Assembly (NCBI GenBank): GCA_037349105.1 | Contig: JAYJMM010000009.1 | Location: 3,327,001 to 3,391,000, forward strand | DNA: 64,000 bases | From: Limnomonas spitsbergensis | Taxonomy: Eukaryota; Chlorophyta; Chlorophyceae; Chlamydomonadales | Direction of reading: 5' to 3' | Part shown: in pieces, positions 62,561 to 64,000 of the stretch | Numbering within the stretch: the stretch's first letter is position 1 | Layout of the letters: each line of letters opens with the position of its first letter | Position numbers and translations under genes: made by a program | Notes under the pieces: generated by a model | Databases searched by the model: none | Told to the model about the DNA's origin: nothing | The model's input: the letters and a program-made list of their open reading frames with translations, nothing else

Positions 62561-62860
62561 CACTTTCGTTCCTTTCCCCCCCTCTTCCTTTTAGTTTCTT
62601 CTTTTCTCCCTTTTGAACGTTTGGGTGCCCATGCGGCCGAGCTTTGAGCGGGCCCACAGGTGTAACGTTATTGACTTTGGGGACGTCACCAATTTCTTAC
62701 GCCTGCCATATAATCACGCGACACCCACCCGCCCTAAACTAAAAAAGGCAAGGAGATAACATAGAGCAAAAGGGGGCCCGGTACAACAAGTACTGTTGGA
62801 GGACACCTCTTGGGAACTGCCAGCAGCTAGTCAATGACGTTGCACCTCTGGGCCATGCAT
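62560..62860. repeat. Dispersed GCGGCCGAG repeat, one plus copy and one inverted core
   Basis: 62565-62680 matches 21460-21570 (CCTTTTAGTTTCTTCTTTTC to GTGTAACGTTATTGAC). 62828-62855 is the core in reverse. Confidence 0.75.
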
Positions 62861-63500
62861 CACAAGCGTGTAATGGTGGTTATGGGCCCCGGCTGTATCT
62901 ACGATTATGGAGGGTGGGGGGGGACTTTATATCGGTGGGTCTGCCCAGGTATGAACGGAGTTCTTTTGAAGTGGCTTCATTTAGATGACTTGGCTAGCAG
63001 CGAACGCTTGATGCGCTCGTGAGACCTCATTGTAACAGTAAGTCCGAACAATGCAAGTCGAAAGCCTGAACTGCTACATATGTGGACGTCTGAAATAGAA
63101 CCTGAAAGTCAGGGTGCCCGGAGCAACCTTACGATAGGGAAGCTGTGCCTGCAATTACACTTTTCTAGCAGCAGCGACTGCATGTGACGAGTAACATTTT
63201 GAATCGCAGTTGTCATTGTCGCTTGCCGAACTTGCCGCATTGCTTTAGCGATATATATCGGGCCAAATCTGTATTGATCGACGAGCCAGACCAGGCATTC
63301 CTGGCGGTGACGAGTGTGCCAAGTGTGAACACAGTTTGAATTACTACAACGAGATCGCGGTGACGAGGCCAGCGAGGACTGGTTGACGACGGTCGGTTGC
63401 TGGTCAGTTTGTACATCTTTTTTGGTGTCTTTAATCTATATGCGAGCCGTACACTGGCGACTTGTACATCTTTTTTGGCGTCTTGAATAATAGGCCGGGG
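62861..63500. other. Unique sequence with a short direct repeat
   Basis: TTGTACATCTTTTTTGGCGT at 63461-63480 repeats 63411-63430 (TTTGTACATCTTTTTTGGTG). No gene recognised. Confidence 0.5.
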
Positions 63501-64000
63501 CAAAAAGAAGGCAAGGCCGCATGGGCGCCCAACTGTTCAGATGGGAGAAAAGAAGAAACTAAAAGGAAGAGGGGGCAAAAAAATGAAGGAACAAAATAAG
63601 AGGTCGGGAAGGCGCTGCGCTCCTCTAGTTATCAATCTCAAATAAGTCTACAACAGCGTCTAAAAAAGCAAGTGCATCCCACCTCTGCTCGGCCTGGTAC
63701 AGCTGGTGGAAGTTTGTGGCACCGTTAGGGGAACATGCCCACCCCCGCTCTAGTCAATAATGTTACACCTCTGAGCCTGCTCAAAGCTCGGCCGCGTGGG
63801 CGCCCGACTGTTCAGAAGGGAGAAAGGAAGAAACTAAAAGGAAGAGGGGGGTGAGGAACAAAAGGAGAGGTCGGGAAGGCAAAGAAGACCAAGCCCGACA
63901 CCAGAGTTCCATTAGAGAGTAGCCCTCAGGAAAGCCTATCAAAAAAAAAGCCACAAAAGCAAGCGTATCCCACCCCTGCTTGGCCGCGAGGGCGCCCCAC
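63500..64000 (-). repeat. Dispersed GCGGCCGAG repeat, two minus-strand copies
   Basis: 63505-63605 and 63740-64000 are reverse-complement relatives of 21310-21570. The second is the most complete match (about 260 bp) and may extend past the window end. Confidence 0.8.

Overview
The window is nuclear DNA of a eukaryote, most likely a green alga. Coding exons are GC-rich and full of Ala/Gly/Ser runs. Introns are many, with GTGAGT/GTGCGT-type donors. The one gene I can assemble is a plant/algal-type IRE-family AGC protein kinase, and CCCTAAA-like tracts recur in non-coding DNA. A prasinophyte or other repeat-rich chlorophyte is my guess; the species is not determined by the sequence.

Layout. 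1-11029 is one 26-bp satellite with no stop codon in any of the six frames. It runs into 166-bp tandem repeats (11036-11600) from which the satellite appears to derive. One plausible plus-strand exon lies at 12420-12499. 12500-21900 is intergenic: minisatellites, microsatellites, an inverted-repeat element, a hAT-like MITE and a dispersed repeat with a GCGGCCGAG core. 21986-59632 (minus strand) is a single gene, modelled here as 31 exons, 8280 coding bases and about 2759 residues. All exon phases agree. The model carries an IRE-type N-terminal region, a CxxC..HxxxC zinc-finger-like motif, a complete AGC kinase domain split by a 415-residue insertion between DFG and GTPDYLAPE (an arrangement known from Greatwall/MASTL), a hydrophobic motif and a 655-residue Ser/Ala/Gly-rich tail. 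59640-64000 holds the upstream flank, a decayed leucine-rich-repeat fragment and more copies of the dispersed repeat.

The most unusual signal is inside the kinase gene. In at least 16 of the 30 introns, the intron next to an exon contains one to about 18 diverged tandem copies of that exon's edge together with its splice site: exon end plus donor on the downstream side, acceptor plus exon start on the upstream side. These decoy exon edges include broken copies of the glycine loop, catalytic loop, zinc finger and C-lobe. Several of the intron minisatellites are made of such edges. The plus-strand 166-bp repeats and the 11-kb satellite may be a further product of the same process.
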